DNA from: Apostichopus japonicus
Lineage: Eukaryota > Echinodermata > Holothuroidea > Aspidochirotida > Stichopodidae
Length of the DNA stretch: 64,000 bases
Reading direction: 5' to 3'
Assembly: GCF_037975245.1 (NCBI RefSeq)
Contig: NC_092563.1
Coordinates: 11,892,001-11,956,000 of the forward strand
The notes beneath the pieces are model-generated. The model was not told where the DNA came from, did not search any database, and saw only the letters and a program-made list of their open reading frames with translations. Positions 12,841 through 26,409 of this stretch are shown in pieces. The position numbers and the translations under genes were made by a program. Numbering within the stretch: the first letter of the stretch is position 1; every line of letters begins with the position of its first letter.

Positions 12841-13050
12841 TTTAATATATAAACACACTGAAAGTATCACAGGCTGAGGTAAGCACTTGAAATCTATATG
12901 TATGCTATTATCATCAAAACACTGTACAGTCTGAGTTACATGTTAGAGGATATAAGTTAGATTCTAGATAGAAGGAGATTTTCTTTCTGACAGAAAAAAA
13001 TAGTGCTCATCTAAATTGCTTGACACTGAAAGAAAAGTCATAGCAGAAGA
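12841..13050 (+). promoter_or_regulatory. Residual promoter and 5' leader of BPI-like gene 1
   Basis: These 210 bases align with 31805-31995 and 55065-55258, just before the start codons of genes 2 and 3. A TATA-like GGATATAAG at 12949-12957 is kept in all three copies about 95-100 bases before ATG. Everything further upstream was displaced by about 10.9 kb by the LINE insertion. A TATA box is inferred from position and conservation only; the transcription start is not known. Confidence 0.4.
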
Positions 13051-16000
13051 ATGGCGAATACTTTGCTTAAAGTAGCTATTATTCAACTAGCATTGTCGGT
13101 GGCAGTATCATTTGCTGTTGATCCTGGCATGGTTTCGAGAGTCACACCCCGTGGATTTGACTTCTGTAAGTTATGAATCTATTCTTAATTATTTTATATA
13201 TTTCATATATTTGCACAAAGGCACACGGACTTTAAGGTGAAGTTCAGTTTATAAACAGACATATATATGTGAAGAAAAAGTCGATCCAAACTAATAACTC
13301 ACATTAATTTGATTTTTAGCAAAACGACTTTGAAATATATCGAGTGAAACCGTCGTGACCGCCAATTTGAAGAGCGGCCATTTTGTCAAATTGTATGACG
13401 TATAATCCCCGAAACAGTTGTTTGGAGTTAAGTGGAACATATGTATGTTACAGTCAAGAAACCTGATAATTGATTTTTAGCCATTTTCTGCTTGGCAACA
13501 TGTAGGGAAAATGCATCAAACCACATGCTATGTAGAGAATGATGAGTATACAAGTTTAAAATAGGAGAGATTTAGGTGGCTAGGGTCGGGGTGAAAGGTC
13601 GACTGAGGAGTCAGATTGGCCTAACCTTGTGCGAAAAGTGTGTCGCGACTCCTCGTACAATGTAAGTCAAATTACGTTCAAACTTGGAGAGTATGCGCCT
13701 ATACATGTAAACTGGTGCTGCAGGATTGATGACGTCATGGGTCAAAGATCATATTGTCACTGGTCAAAAAATCAAAAAATTGTTGTTTTTAGCCATTACC
13801 TGCTTGTCCGTATGTTGGAAAGAGTCATTAAATCACGAAATATGTAGAGAATAATTGGGCATATCTTTAAATAGTACTTATTTGTTGTTATTAAGAATCG
13901 AGGTCAAAGGTCAATGTAGATCAGAGGTCAAATTGTGCGGAGGAGAATAGATCTGCAACTCCATGGATTGCCCTCTTGTGTTCAAATTTTTATTTGACCA
14001 TACTCAATTTCAGTTAAGTTATGTAGCACCTACGTAGGTAGTGGTTTTTTTTTACAATTATTCAATTCAACATGATCATATTTGTTCTGCTAGTGAAAGT
14101 AAATGACATAGTTGCATAACTGTCAGTTTCTGCTATGAGTATATATGTAGAGTATATATCTGCTACAGGCATACATCCGTGTACTGAGTTGTTTAATATT
14201 TTGAAATTATTTAGATGATGTAATGTCACTTGATCTGAGTCGTTTTTTCATTTCCTTGTCAATTAGCTGTTAGTACACTTAAAGTGAATCAGTGCGTTTC
14301 GAAAAAGGAAATACTTTATACTGCTCATTTTCAAAAAGATTTAAGCTGCATATCTGAAAATCCATGAAAAATAAGGTGACACCGAGCTAACCATTTAATA
14401 CATTAAAAAATAAATGGTCGAAAATATATTTTAAAAAAAATCCGCTAAAGACAGATTTCATTCATATATTCTGTTACACGATGCCTCTTGGTATAAACAA
14501 GGCAATGAGAGAGCGCACTGTTATGCATAATTAGTAACAAGGAAGCTCTCCTTGCTCGAAGAACAGCTGATCGTCGATGAGACTAGCAGACTAGTCACAA
14601 CATTAAAATAAGTGCAAATCCTAGCCTATGGTCACACATAATACTACACTTGGTATGACAGACCTTCTATCATCTTCATAATCTCTCTCTGACTAGGCCT
14701 AAAAGCATAACTTAATTAGAACTAAGTCTCCGACTAGCCCTAATATGATACTAGGACATAGGCTTCTACAATACTAGAACAAGCAATCCCTACTGCCAGT
14801 AACAGTTAGCTCACGTTCTTATTGCCGTTCGATGATATAACTTTCCATAAGGTGACCAGACGTACCTGGTTTTCGGAGACAGTCCCCGATTCCAATATTT
14901 CGTCCCAGGTTAACAAGGGTCCCCGAATATGTCCCAGATTTTACAAGAAGGCCCTGAAATTTTAAATGCTACATTTTATTCACAACAGAATTAAAGTCTG
15001 CATCTACCTTACTGTCCGTTATACTTTCATTACACGTCGTTAATAAAACATAGATGTAAACAAATACCTTGCACAGGCAATCATATAAATCTAAACAAGA
15101 ACTACTATAATGTAGGGGAGGCCTATTGTACTATATACATACGCGGATTATACGTTTTAAGAATATGACCATATAGCCACCCTTCAAATTGACAGTGACG
15201 ACTGTTTTACTTGAAACATTATGGACTCGTCTCAAGTGAAATCAAAAATAATATTGTATACTAGTTTGTAATTGGCAATGGCCCACCACAGATAAATGTC
15301 ATGTTTTACCGTGAACCTCCCCTTTAGGTCCACCTAAACTAAATTATATTTATCCCAGCAGTAAGTTCTCTTATATTTAACACAGTGGCAGCAGCTGGTC
15401 GCAGGAAGGCGGAGGAGATGGCTAGAGGTCATCGTATTCCTGCTCAGTCAGGAAGCTCAGGACTTGTCAGCTATCACGTCTCGGGGTATGAATAAACTGC
15501 ATTTAACATGAGCTAATTACTTAGCTATTTCAAATTCCTATCTGTAATGCACTGTTGTCCATTGACAATTTGTGCAAAAAATAGTTGTTACTTTGCTGGC
15601 CGCCACACACCCTTTTCTGGCCTTGAACTGAATGTGGTGGATTATTGTCCAGTGGGGTCAAATATCTGAGGATAACACAATAACAAGGACCATTTAGGTG
15701 TGGGGTATGTGTGAGGGGGAGATGTGCGTATTTGTGTTACAAGTTATCATTCATTTTTTTGGATGGGATTATTTCGCATGATATCAAACCGGCCCAAAGC
15801 GATTGAACAAATATATTGGCCTAGCGGTAAGATTACTTTTAACAGTTTTTTCGTGTAAAGTATTGATACTGGTTGTCGCAAACTCCGACAGAGCATATTG
15901 CGGGTTTCGATGATTTCTTATGATGTTGTGCATTAGTTGATTACTAAATAACTAATATTTGAGATTTGCAACATTGCCTACTTAATTTATTCGTTTCTAG

Positions 16001-19000
16001 TGTGTTGGGGCCGTGATATGTTTCGTTGTCTGGAATGTCTTGTAATAACTTGAGCCACGAAATGCAGCTTTAGGTAATGTGCATAATACTATATTAAACG
16101 TGTGACCTACCGATCCTGCATTAGTTGATTCTACCTATAACAGTACTCAGCATAAGATGTGTATACATACTCTCTATTACACACATGAATTTATAACAGT
16201 ACTCAGCATAAGATGTGTACATACTCTCTATTACACACATGAATTTATAACAGTACTCAGCATAAGATGTGTACATACTCTCTATTACACACATGAATTT
16301 ATAACAGTACTCAGCATAAGATGTGTACATACTCTCTATTACACACATGAATTTATAACAGTACTCAGCATATGATGTGTACATACTCTCTATTACACAC
16401 ATGAATTTATAACAGTACTCAGCATATGATGTGTACATACTCTCTATTACACACATGAATTTATAACAGTACTCAGCATAAGAATGTACATACTCTCTAT
16501 TACACACATGAATTTATAACAGTACTCAGCATAAGATGTGTACATACTCTCTATTACACACATGAATTTATAACAGTACTCAGCATAAGATGTGTACATA
16601 CTCTCTATTACACACATGAATTTATAACAGTACTCAGCATAAGATGTGTACATACTCTCTATTACACACATGAATTTATAACAGTACTCAGCATATGATG
16701 TGTACATACTCTCTATTACACACATGAATTTATAACAGTACTCAACATAACATGTGTACATACTCTCTATTACACACATGAATTTATAACAGTACTCAGC
16801 ATAGGATGTGTACACATACTCTCTATTACACACATGAATTTATAACAGTACTCAGCATAGGATGTGTACATGCTCTCTATTACACACATGAATTTATAAC
16901 AGTACTCAGCATAAGATGTGTACATACTCTCTATTACACACATGAATTTATAACAGTACTCAGCATATGATGTGTACATACTCTTTATTACACATATGAA
17001 TTTATAACAGTACTCAACATAAGATGTGTACATACTCTCTATTACACACATGAATTTATAACAGTACTCAGCATAAGATGTGTACATACTCTCTATTACA
17101 CACATGAATTTATAACAGTACTCAACATAAGATGTGTACATACTCTCTATTACACACATGAATTTATAACAGTACTCAGCATATGATGTGTACATACTCT
17201 CTATTACACACATGAATTTATAACAGTACTCAACATAACATGTGTACATACTCTCTATTACACACATGAATTTATAACAGTACTCAGCATAGGATGTGTA
17301 CACATACTCTCTATTACACACATGAATTTATAACAGTACTCAGCATAGGATGTGTACATGCTCTCTATTACACACATGAATTTATAACAGTACTCAGCAT
17401 AAGATGTGTACATACTCTCTATTACACACATGAATTTATAACAGTACTCAGCATATGATGTGTACATACTCTTTATTACACATATGAATTTATAACAGTA
17501 CTCAACATAAGATGTGTACATACTCTCTATTACACACATGAATTTATAACAGTACTCAGCATAAGATGTGTACATACTCTCTATTACACACATGAATTTA
17601 TAACAGTACTCAGCATAAGATGTGTACATACTCTCTATTATACACATGAATTTATAACAGTACTCAGCATAAGATGTGTATATACTCTCTATTACACACA
17701 TGAATTTATAACAGTACTCAGCATAAGATGTGTACATACTCTCTATTACACACATGAATTTATAACAGTACTCAGCATAAGATGTGTATATACTCTCTAT
17801 TACACACATGAATTTATAACAGTACTCAGCATAGGATGTGTACATACTCTCTATTACACACATGAATTTATAACAGTACTCAGCAAAGGATGTGTACATA
17901 CTCTCTATTACTCAGCATATGATGTTTACATACTCTCTTTTACACACATGGCATTATAACAGTACTCGGCATACGACGTGTATACTCTATTATACTGCAT
18001 ATGATGTGTATACATACTTGCTATTACACTGCACATGAATTCATATTACTTTTCTCCTTGTCAGCATGAGAATTACCAGCTTCCTGATGGGGCGATTACT
18101 CTTTGTCACTAACAATGACGGACTTTGGATTTACATCAAACGCTTGCAATTATCAATTTATGGATATTTTCACTACAGCGTTAGTTTGTAAGTGAATATA
18201 TTTTTCTATTTCGTTATTATTATTGTTATTAACAAAGAAGCTGTGAGCATGGGATAGTTGCTTCAATGGGTGACCGTTCTATAACCTCTACCAGTTAGCT
18301 AGAGGGGTATTTACATAGTTAAATGGTTAGTCAATTTAACACAGGACACTGATATCGAGAGAATCACATCAAACTACCACCATCATATAATGATTGTTGT
18401 TTATTATCAGTTCTAAATCTTTAATCTCGGTGAAGAAGATGATATTTTTTCCCCCAGATATAGTGCTGATGGGTCGTTTGATGCCACCGTTGGTGATATG
18501 TCAATGTCGTTCTTCATTCGGGTTGGTGAGTGCGTTTTCATTCCATTTAAAAACCCTTCCAAACAGGGAACATGTTTAATGGCCGTATTTATGAAAATAA
18601 TACTCATTAATGTATTTATATGATTTTAGTTTGAGGATTCTCTGTTATATATCATATCAATGTATGGTTTCAATGTTTTACCTTTTATGCAACACATGAC
18701 TGTATTATAGTCATATGCAAGGCACCCTGAACCTCAGCTATTAATGATATATAAGCTACTATCCCATAACCTACCTTTGGGCGTAAAACCAGTTGACACT
18801 ATCTGCACAATTATGCTTAAAATATTTAGTTCATAATCTTGTTCCATCGTCAGTATAATAACTGTATTGTGACAACTAAACACGGAATGTTATAACACAC
18901 CATGACAATGCAGACACATCGCCTCTCTATACTTAAGCTCTAAAGAATGCCAAATGAATCTGTTAAGTGTGAGGGCCACAACATGTGTGCAATTCCTATA

Positions 19001-19403
19001 AATAATTAGTAATAAATAACTGGTTTGTATTGAAATGAATATTCTGAGTTATGCAAACTGCCTGCTGGTGTACTGATATGAGTTATATACGCTGAATGCT
19101 TTTTACTACAATAAAACAAATTATATAGCAGATATCTTAAACCTTAAGAAAGCTACAACTATACAAATGATTTGTATACGAAACGGTTGATGTTGTCGAT
19201 GTTATCCTTGTCTCTGAAGGCGCAGATACGAGAGGACGACCTCATATCATCAGTTTCCCTGGTAGTTGTAACTTCGATGCTCACGATGTTTCTGTTGATC
19301 TACACGGACAGTGGGGGTAAGGACTATATATCACAATGATATCAGTAATAATAGAAATTTATACATTGATCACGATTAGCTTACATGGGAATGACAGTAA
19401 TAC

Positions 19404-19468
<65 letters not shown>

Positions 19469-21985
19469 GGCCTATATGAATCACACTTAGAAAACAATAT
19501 AATATCCCGTAGATTTTCAGTTTTGTAGCACGTATAACCAAAAGTACAACATTTCTTAATTAACAAGGCAGTACTTTCTGAAACTGTACTGCAAAAAATT
19601 GTCTTATATTAACTGATGTTCATTTGAACTTTCATTCAGCTGGATAAGTGACAAGGCAGCAACCTATTTACAAGGTTATCTGAACGACGAGGTACGTCAC
19701 CATGACCACCATATAAAACGTTACAATGTTACGAAATTGGACATCACAAAACGATTTTGAGTATTTCATGTTGTGCTAACCTGAGAACGTAGCTGTTCAC
19801 ACGGGCTCTGATAACAGTGTTTGTATATTTTCTCCAAACTGAAATGCAAATCACGCTATCATGACTGTAACGGTAGAGAACTTCCACAGTTTTAATGATT
19901 ACAGGAATGTTTTGGAAGAAGATTTTAAAACGTAAACAGTTTTCAGCACAAAATATAAAAAATGCCGAGACGAAGCATTATAGAGAAGGAATATAGCATT
20001 AAAAGAATTAAATGCGCAACTTATTGTGTTATTTTGTAATGATCAATAGCACAATAAATAAATGGTGAAAATATATTTATCATGTACGATATATATTTAA
20101 GATATTCAACTGTAAGGCTCTCGAAGAGTCTAAATTCATCATCTACAACGAATCATTGTGCAAAAGTAAACATACAAACGTTCATCCCAAAGGGCCATGT
20201 TCATCACAGTTATCTGATGATCAAATATCGTACCTTTTTGCCAGAAATCTCTAGTGTTTCAGTAAGATATTCCTCATTTAAAGTTAATCCATTTTCTTCT
20301 GTACAGGGCTGCTTACAAATTTCTAACGCCATAGATAACATGAATAACCAACAGCTGAGGAGTCTAACAAGTAAGCAAATAGTTTTCGAGATCAAAATAA
20401 TTATGCTATGTATTTGACGTGGAATAAACAGGAATCTCACTCAACATGTTGTTCCAAATCATATGCTTGAAATAAGTCTGACCCATGGAGTTATTAAATC
20501 TCTTTGACTTAATCAAGTTTTCGTACTAAACATGAAAGTAAGACCTGTTAGTTCCACGTCATCTTTGGTTGGTTCAAATTGTTGGTTGGTTCAAGAATCA
20601 TCTCTATATAACCACACAGGGCTCATTTTTTACTCTAAGGAAGAATCCATCTGACAGAGTGTTAAAAAATTAATAAAACCGAGTAATTTCGTTAAGAGAT
20701 AAACATGCATTAATATATGTAATTTACGTTCTAACTTACAGAACGTTAGCTCCTATATATACACACACACATCAATGTATTCCATTACATTTTGCAAAAC
20801 TGCAAACCACTGGTGAGTCGTCGGAATGTAAAAAAACAAAACATAAGCCCTAAATTCCTAGTATGTTACATCAATCATGTTCTGTTTTTGTTATAGTGCT
20901 TGAAGAAATCTATGACGGACTAGAGCTAGATTATTCTTTTGTCAGTAACCCGAGGATGCAAATGTCCAGCTTTGATATCAAACATAAGGTAAATAGTTGA
21001 AAGTAATTCTTCCCAAACGTTTTCCCTTCTGTACCAATAGTGACAGTGCAGGGTGCATCAGTTAATTGCAAATTCTCTACAGATAGGTTTGTGTTGTAAC
21101 TTTCTTTCATATTCATTCAAGGCAGTTAGTTTAACATCACTAGATGTATGTAAGTTTGTATTTTAAATCCTCCTGCAAGCAGGATCTCGCGAAGAAGCCT
21201 CATTGGCTTATCAAAGCCGCAAGCTGACCGAAGTCAGTCTCTTAGATTCATATTTAACGTCCATGATTATGAATTGTCAATTGTCAACAACTCTATATTA
21301 CTGGACGACATACATTACTCGGGACGAGTCGAACTCGGGACCATATGATCGATAGGCACCGGCGTTAACCACTGAGCTAACTCTTCCTAATGTACTCGAT
21401 GTAGTCGATCTTACAACCATATAGTGCGGAGACTCCGATTGCGGGGGTTGTTAAGCTGTCAATCCAATGCACGCACTTTTATGTTCCACGAATTGAATTC
21501 AGAGCCTTGTTTTTGCACACCCGTTTGTAAATTTTCGTCATTTATGTTTTGATATTGCTGGGAAATGTGTAGGCCATTCGTCTACACTTTAAGCATCTTC
21601 TTCCAATAAACTATTTAAATATAATTCCACATTCGCCCTACTAAATATGTGCATCAGAGATATCTCGTCTTTTTGTGTCAACCTCAATAATCTAATTGAT
21701 TCCCAGGGAGAGGTGTACGCCATTGATCAACACTCTGAGGCTCCTGGTCCAATAGCAAGCATACCTGTTGATTCTGATCAGACCAGTATGTTTTACGTGT
21801 GGATCACCGACTACCTCGTTAATAGTGCAGGCTATGTACTACACAGTTACGGATACCTGGAACGGAATGTTACGGAGAATGATGTAAGAGATTTACTAAT
21901 GTGGTTTATTAAGTAACTCATATACGTAAACACAGATATAGTGAATCGCATTCATTCAGTAACGTGTAGGTGAACATGCATTGAT

Positions 21986-22057
<72 letters not shown>

Positions 22058-25000
22058 TACACACACAAATACACTACATTAAAAAATGCTTACCTTAAGA
22101 ACCTGTAAGATTACTATTCCAACCATTGATATGGTATAAAGTTCCCTATCGACAGTCTCTATCAACCAAAACTAACATAAAGTAAACATAAATTAACACA
22201 AATTAACATAAAAAGTCGAACAAGTTAACCAATTCTGACGCTATTTGGCAACGTAAAAGGTTTAAAGAGGAAGATTGACGTCATAACTTCTTTGTTATCT
22301 TACTCAGCTCACTTAATTAGGTGAGGCTTAATCGGATCGACGAGAACGATTAAGCTTATTGCTTGTTTTTAGCTTTCATTTTAGATTTAGTACGGCTTGT
22401 ATCTCCATTTAATAATAATTCTACGGTAAGTTTATAAACTTTCGAAAATTGAGTTGGTGACGATGCTTTCTGGAAATACTTAATTCCATGCAATCTTCTT
22501 CTGATGCCGAACATAGGTGATGTATTTTTGTAGAACTTGTTCTAGAATCGTTATTTATTTATAATTACAACAAGATTTCTATACTTTTTGGTTGAAACAG
22601 ATTCATACAGGGACCAAATTCAGTCTTAACACTTCCGGGTTTCCTCTTTCTGTTGTTTTCCCTCAGGTATGTTGTTTACATTTACTTATATATAGTTAAC
22701 GTAGAAAAGACTATATATGCTATTTTTATCTCCGTTCAATCCTAGATGACTGGAATTATCAATTGGCTATACTGAGTTGCAAAGGTATACTTTATCTCGT
22801 ATTTGAACTCGCACATCGTTATACTTGTGTCGAAATTCTCTTAATGGTACCCTTATCCCACCCACCCTTCCTGCCCTACCCTGGTGGAAATTCCAGTTGA
22901 ACTTTGCCCAAAATTGGCCCAAATTTGAACTAGGTTGAAATGGGTGAACTGGGGTTCCCAACTGGTTCAACTATGTTTTACTGGGTCCAACTGGTTCAAC
23001 TATGTTTTACTGGGTCCAACTGGTTAAAGTTCAGCTATGTTTTATGGGTCCAACTGGTTCAACTATGTTTACTGGGTCCAACTGGTTCAACTATGTTTTA
23101 CTGGGTTCAACTATGTTTTACTAGGTCAACTATGTTTTAATGGGTTCAACTATGTTTTACTGGGTCAACAATGTTTTACTGGGTTCAACTGGGTCAACTA
23201 TGTTTTGCTAGGTTAAACTGGGTGAACTTATTTTACTGCTTATATTTTTAAATAGTTTGAACTGGGATTCTCAACTGGTGTTATCTACACTTATATAACA
23301 CCACACTATAAGAAGTTTTCATTTTTTAACAGTAGATCTATACTGTATGTAAGGGTGTTAGCCACTGAAAATAATGTTTGTTCTTGATCAGAGAACTCTG
23401 GGTTTGGTGTGATGACCTAACACGAAATTCTGTTAATGGTACTCTCATCCCACCCACCCTTCCTGCCCTTCATGATAATACATTAATGTTATGCATCCTA
23501 ACAAACAAACCATGAACCTAGCTATACGAGGTCTCACTGAGATACTAAAGAATCTCCTTGACATTACTTGCCTCGTGAACAAATTCATATTACTCCGTAC
23601 TGCTGCATTTTCTTGAGCTACAGATCCGCAAAATGTTTCCAGATATGATGACACAGTTTCATGTCAATAGTACAGAACAACCAGTTTTTAGAACCACCAC
23701 CGAGAAAATGACAATCATTATTTGTGGAGACGTTAGTGCCTACGTCATGCAAGAAGACGACACACTTGCGTACCTGTTCACTTTGGGGGCAGTAAGTATA
23801 TGTTACTCGAGCAACTGAAACTGAACATGTGTTCAAACACCAATCGCGCTAGAAACATTTTGCTTAGTTATAGCCTAAGTGATTTCGATCCTTTCAACTA
23901 TATCGGCTGTTCAATAAACACACGTTTAATCAGAATACAAAACGCACACATTTACTTTTGATGTAAGAAACTAAAACTAATTTATCAAATCGGGTGTAAT
24001 TAACAGCTTCGCTTCCTTGTTACAAATCGGAAACGTGGGAGCTACATAGTTGAGATAAGACTAAGTGATCTTTATTGCATGAAATGATATCAATCCGATG
24101 CACTAAAATATAGACCTGGTTAGATTAAATCAGAATATACGTCATATGTTATCAAAAGGTGTTAGATAGCTGGCAAACACCTATTGCGTGTTCTTTACAC
24201 AGCGATTAACGACAAGCTTCAACGTCGCCATGAAAGGACAGAACGTAACCTGGAGGTCAAAGGTCGACAGGTAAATAATAATTATTTTGATTTAGACGGA
24301 TCATGCATGGTAGTATGCATTAGATACAGTAACTGATATAGATAAATATCTTACATTGAAGTGAAATTGGAATTTCTAATAAGGTGGAAATATTAAATAT
24401 TATATATATAGCACCTTTCTTTGACCACTGATGATATATCTTTCAGAGACTGACACCTGTGAGATCACCTCCCTGTTCCCGCAGGGTGTAATAATGGACT
24501 ACATTAGAAGAATTTCATCTTATTCAATATTTTTGCAAATTAAAATAAAAAGCAGAAAGTTGAAAAACTCTTTTTTTGTTTCTGCTGTTCCTTTTTTTTT
24601 TTAGTTTTAAGCTTGAGCTACTGGAGACAGCCATCGGTGACTTGAATGTGAGTATGGTCCTGATATATACAAATATATAAATATTAATCTTTAAATATGC
24701 TCGAAGCCAGCAAGGTCCACCTAGTAAATATTAATCTTTAAAGATACTCGAAGTCAGCAAGGTCCACCTAGTAAATAATAATCTTTAATGATACTTGAAG
24801 CCAGCAAGGTCCACTTAGTAAATAATATTCTTTATACATAGTCCATTAGTCTCCATTAGTCATACTAATCCTCACTATTTACCAAAGTAAAGATACAATT
24901 CAATTGGCTGACGTCATCGTCAGAGTGCTTGTGTCTGTTGTGGAATGAGGATTAGAAAGTGATTGAATGTTGATGTCGACACCAGAGGTAAGTGTATTAT

Positions 25001-26409
25001 AAACTCAATACTGGGTTATTATCATTACAAGGAATTACACGAAACAGTGTTTCATATTGATAAATGCAGTTGTAACATAAACTGATACTTGTTCGTGCAT
25101 GACGGAAGACAAACTTATTCCTAGCTCATTTATTTCTAATTTACAGATTGACATGATCAAGAGGTTGTTACCTACGGTGATGAACACTTTCATCAACAGT
25201 AAGTGTTTCAGTTTGAGATAACAAAACGAGTATGTTTGATCAAACAACAACATTTACATAACTTTGACAAGTCGCGCCGATGTAAACAGTCACACTCGAG
25301 TATTCCAATTTGCTATTTTTTTCAGGTTTCCCCTCGTTAGGCTGTTTATGCTCCCAACGTAAAGATTGTGCAAGAAATGTTGCTGTTCGTTGTTTCTCAG
25401 AAAAGACGTAGATGCGTTCTTCATCTTATTCTTTGTAATGCAGGGAAATGGAAAGGAACAAAGTTTACATGGGCTTCATTTATACCAAAAAACTAATGTA
25501 TTCTCTTTACTTTTTGCCCTTCCCATGGCAGTTTCTCTCGAACCAATCAATATTGAGCTTCAGAATGCAGTATTCATTCCCTCCGTTTCACACTACAAAA
25601 TTTTGACTGGTGTCCTCTCGGAAATATAGAGATATAATGAATTACGAGAAATGACATACCAAACTTAAAAACGAGAAATTTATTGTAGCAGACGCCTTAT
25701 CAGGATTCAAAAGTCCCAAACTATTTGGCGTTACTTTTAACTCCTGGTTTCCTGAATTGGAGCTTTGTGTGTTTGTACTGTATTCATCAGATAAGCCTGT
25801 AAAATGAGGCTTTTAGAAATGTGATAGTTGAATGTTAACCTCCTCGTCCTTATTCTCTCTCTCTAAGTTGTTGTCTAAGAGTATAACAAGATTGTCAGTG
25901 ACAGTGTCAATGAGTGACAGTGTCAATGACGCTTAGAAGCAGAACTCGAATTCATACATATTTTTTCTTATAATGTTAACCCTATCATATGAATGTGATA
26001 TACCACATATGAAACCTATTGTATTTTCAGAAATGGGTGCAGTCGGTAGAAATCTTCCATCATTTCAAGGTTATTACCCGACGGCCACCAACATCACACT
26101 GGGCGAGGTATGATATAGATTTATACACTGATAATTTGTGATAATTTTCACAAATTTAAGCGCAAAAAATACATAATTATAAGATATGAATTCAATTTCA
26201 TTGTAATGTATTTGAAGGTCCCCTCAGGGGGGGGGTGTTATAGGGGGATATCCCCGGAGGTATATCATTTGAGATATTTCTGTTCGTTTATTTTATAATA
26301 GTATTTCTTGTGTTTTCACACACAGGGCTTCTTGAAAATTGGAACAGACATACAACAGCTACATACTCCCTTTGAAGATCTTCTCAGGGCGATATTTTTT
26401 AATGAATAA
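13051..26409 (+). CDS. lbp/bpi: BPI/LBP-like LPS-binding protein, gene 1 (16 exons, 481 aa)
   Basis: Exons: 13051-13165, 15386-15485, 18065-18187, 18458-18525, 19220-19316, 19640-19691, 20307-20370, 20897-20988, 21707-21883, 22601-22666, 23624-23791, 24203-24270, 24605-24647, 25147-25198, 26031-26107, 26326-26409. All phases join and all introns are GT-AG. The product is 481 aa; human BPI is 487. A signal peptide (about residues 1-22, [17 protein letters not shown]) precedes [16 protein letters not shown], which mirrors the BPI mature start VNPGVVVRISQKGLDY. A basic stretch ([15 protein letters not shown]) sits in the N-barrel region that binds LPS in BPI. Cys152 and Cys187 match the conserved N-barrel disulfide. 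Exon 9 holds the proline-rich linker (EAPGPIASIP) and WITDYLVNSAGYV of the C-barrel; FPDMMTQFHV and GFLKIGTDI are also typical. Five N-glycosylation sequons lie in the C-half. Expected role: secreted endotoxin-binding, antibacterial innate immunity. Confidence 0.88.
13430..13940. repeat. Dispersed repeat with GGTCAAAGGTC motifs in intron 1
   Basis: This stretch contains the recurring blocks GTCATGGGTCAAAG, TTTTTAGCCATT and TATGTAGAGAATG. They also occur at 1497-1870, 31030-31750, 32390-32760 and the matching unit 3 positions, some in reverse orientation. It is a moderately diverged dispersed family of unknown class. About 170 bases near 13790-13960 are absent from genes 2 and 3. Confidence 0.6.
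14352..14363 (+). other. Empty target site of the RTE insertion
   Basis: ATCTGAAAATCC occurs once here, in an unbroken context. In genes 2 and 3 the same 12 bases flank an RTE-type LINE on both sides. Gene 1 therefore preserves the pre-insertion state. Confidence 0.9.
14364..16136. other. Rest of intron 1, exon 2 surroundings and start of intron 2
   Basis: Apart from exon 2 (15386-15485), no coding or repeat feature is recognised. The sequence aligns along its length with 35263-37018 and 58536-60291. It has clear substitutions relative to both, while those two are nearly the same as each other. Confidence 0.6.
16137..18040. repeat. 54-bp minisatellite in intron 2 of gene 1 (about 33 copies)
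   Basis: A 54-base unit (CAGTACTCAGCATAAGATG followed by TGTACATACTCTC and so on) repeats almost perfectly to about 17900 and then decays until about 18040, 25 bases before exon 3. Because 54 is a multiple of 3 and several frames lack stops, the array yields long open frames on both strands (unit [18 protein letters not shown] on minus). These are not genes. A 488-base block is duplicated inside it: the variant CAACATAACATG occurs at 16743 and again at 17231. Confidence 0.95.
19407..19462. repeat. (TA)n microsatellite in intron 5 of gene 1
   Basis: A plain TA run. In genes 2 and 3 the corresponding (TA)n tract carries an inserted tRNA-like element; here there is none. Confidence 0.9.
21165..21387 (-). 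repeat. tRNA-derived SINE (family B), intron 8 of gene 1
   Basis: On the minus strand it starts GTTAGCTCAGTGGTTAACGC (A-box like), followed by GAGTTCGAGTC (B-box like), then a body ending GGCTTCTTCGCGAGATCCTG and GCAGGAGGA. The same body occurs at 43208-43425, 27211-27432 and 50411-50632. The tRNA-like promoter boxes suggest Pol III transcription and LINE-dependent movement. Confidence 0.75.
21989..22053. repeat. (TA)n microsatellite in intron 9 of gene 1
   Basis: A pure TA run. The same point in gene 2 holds a much longer (TA)n plus three tandem tRNA-like repeats. Confidence 0.9.
22935..23230 (+). repeat. Minisatellite of GGTTCAACTATGTTTTACTG units, intron 10 of gene 1
   Basis: Degenerate tandem units of about 20-30 bases alternate GGTTCAACTATGTTTTACTG with GGTCCAACT. 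The matching array in gene 2 is at 46130-46430 with slightly different unit order. The frame FYWVQLVQLCFTG is an artefact of the repeat. Confidence 0.85.
24680..24830 (+). repeat. 47-bp direct repeat, about three copies, intron 13 of gene 1
   Basis: Units contain AATCTTTAAAGATACTCGAAG followed by CAGCAAGGTCCACCTAGT, with a few substitutions between copies. The same array is at 47876-48025 in gene 2. Confidence 0.8.

Noticed and set aside
16137-17900. CRISPR-like regular repeats
   Set aside because: Units are contiguous without unique spacers, and the context is an animal intron; it is a minisatellite.
22940-23140. Frame with FYWVQLVQLCFTG repeats
   Set aside because: Arises from the intron 10 minisatellite.
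25325-25629. Possible extra or alternative exon between exons 14 and 15 of gene 1 (AG before TTTCCCCTCG; 87-codon frame)
   Set aside because: Joining exon 14 to exon 15 at 26031 keeps the frame and gives the expected BPI C-terminal pattern. The alternative reaches a stop after about 13 residues and resembles nothing in the family. An alternative transcript cannot be excluded.
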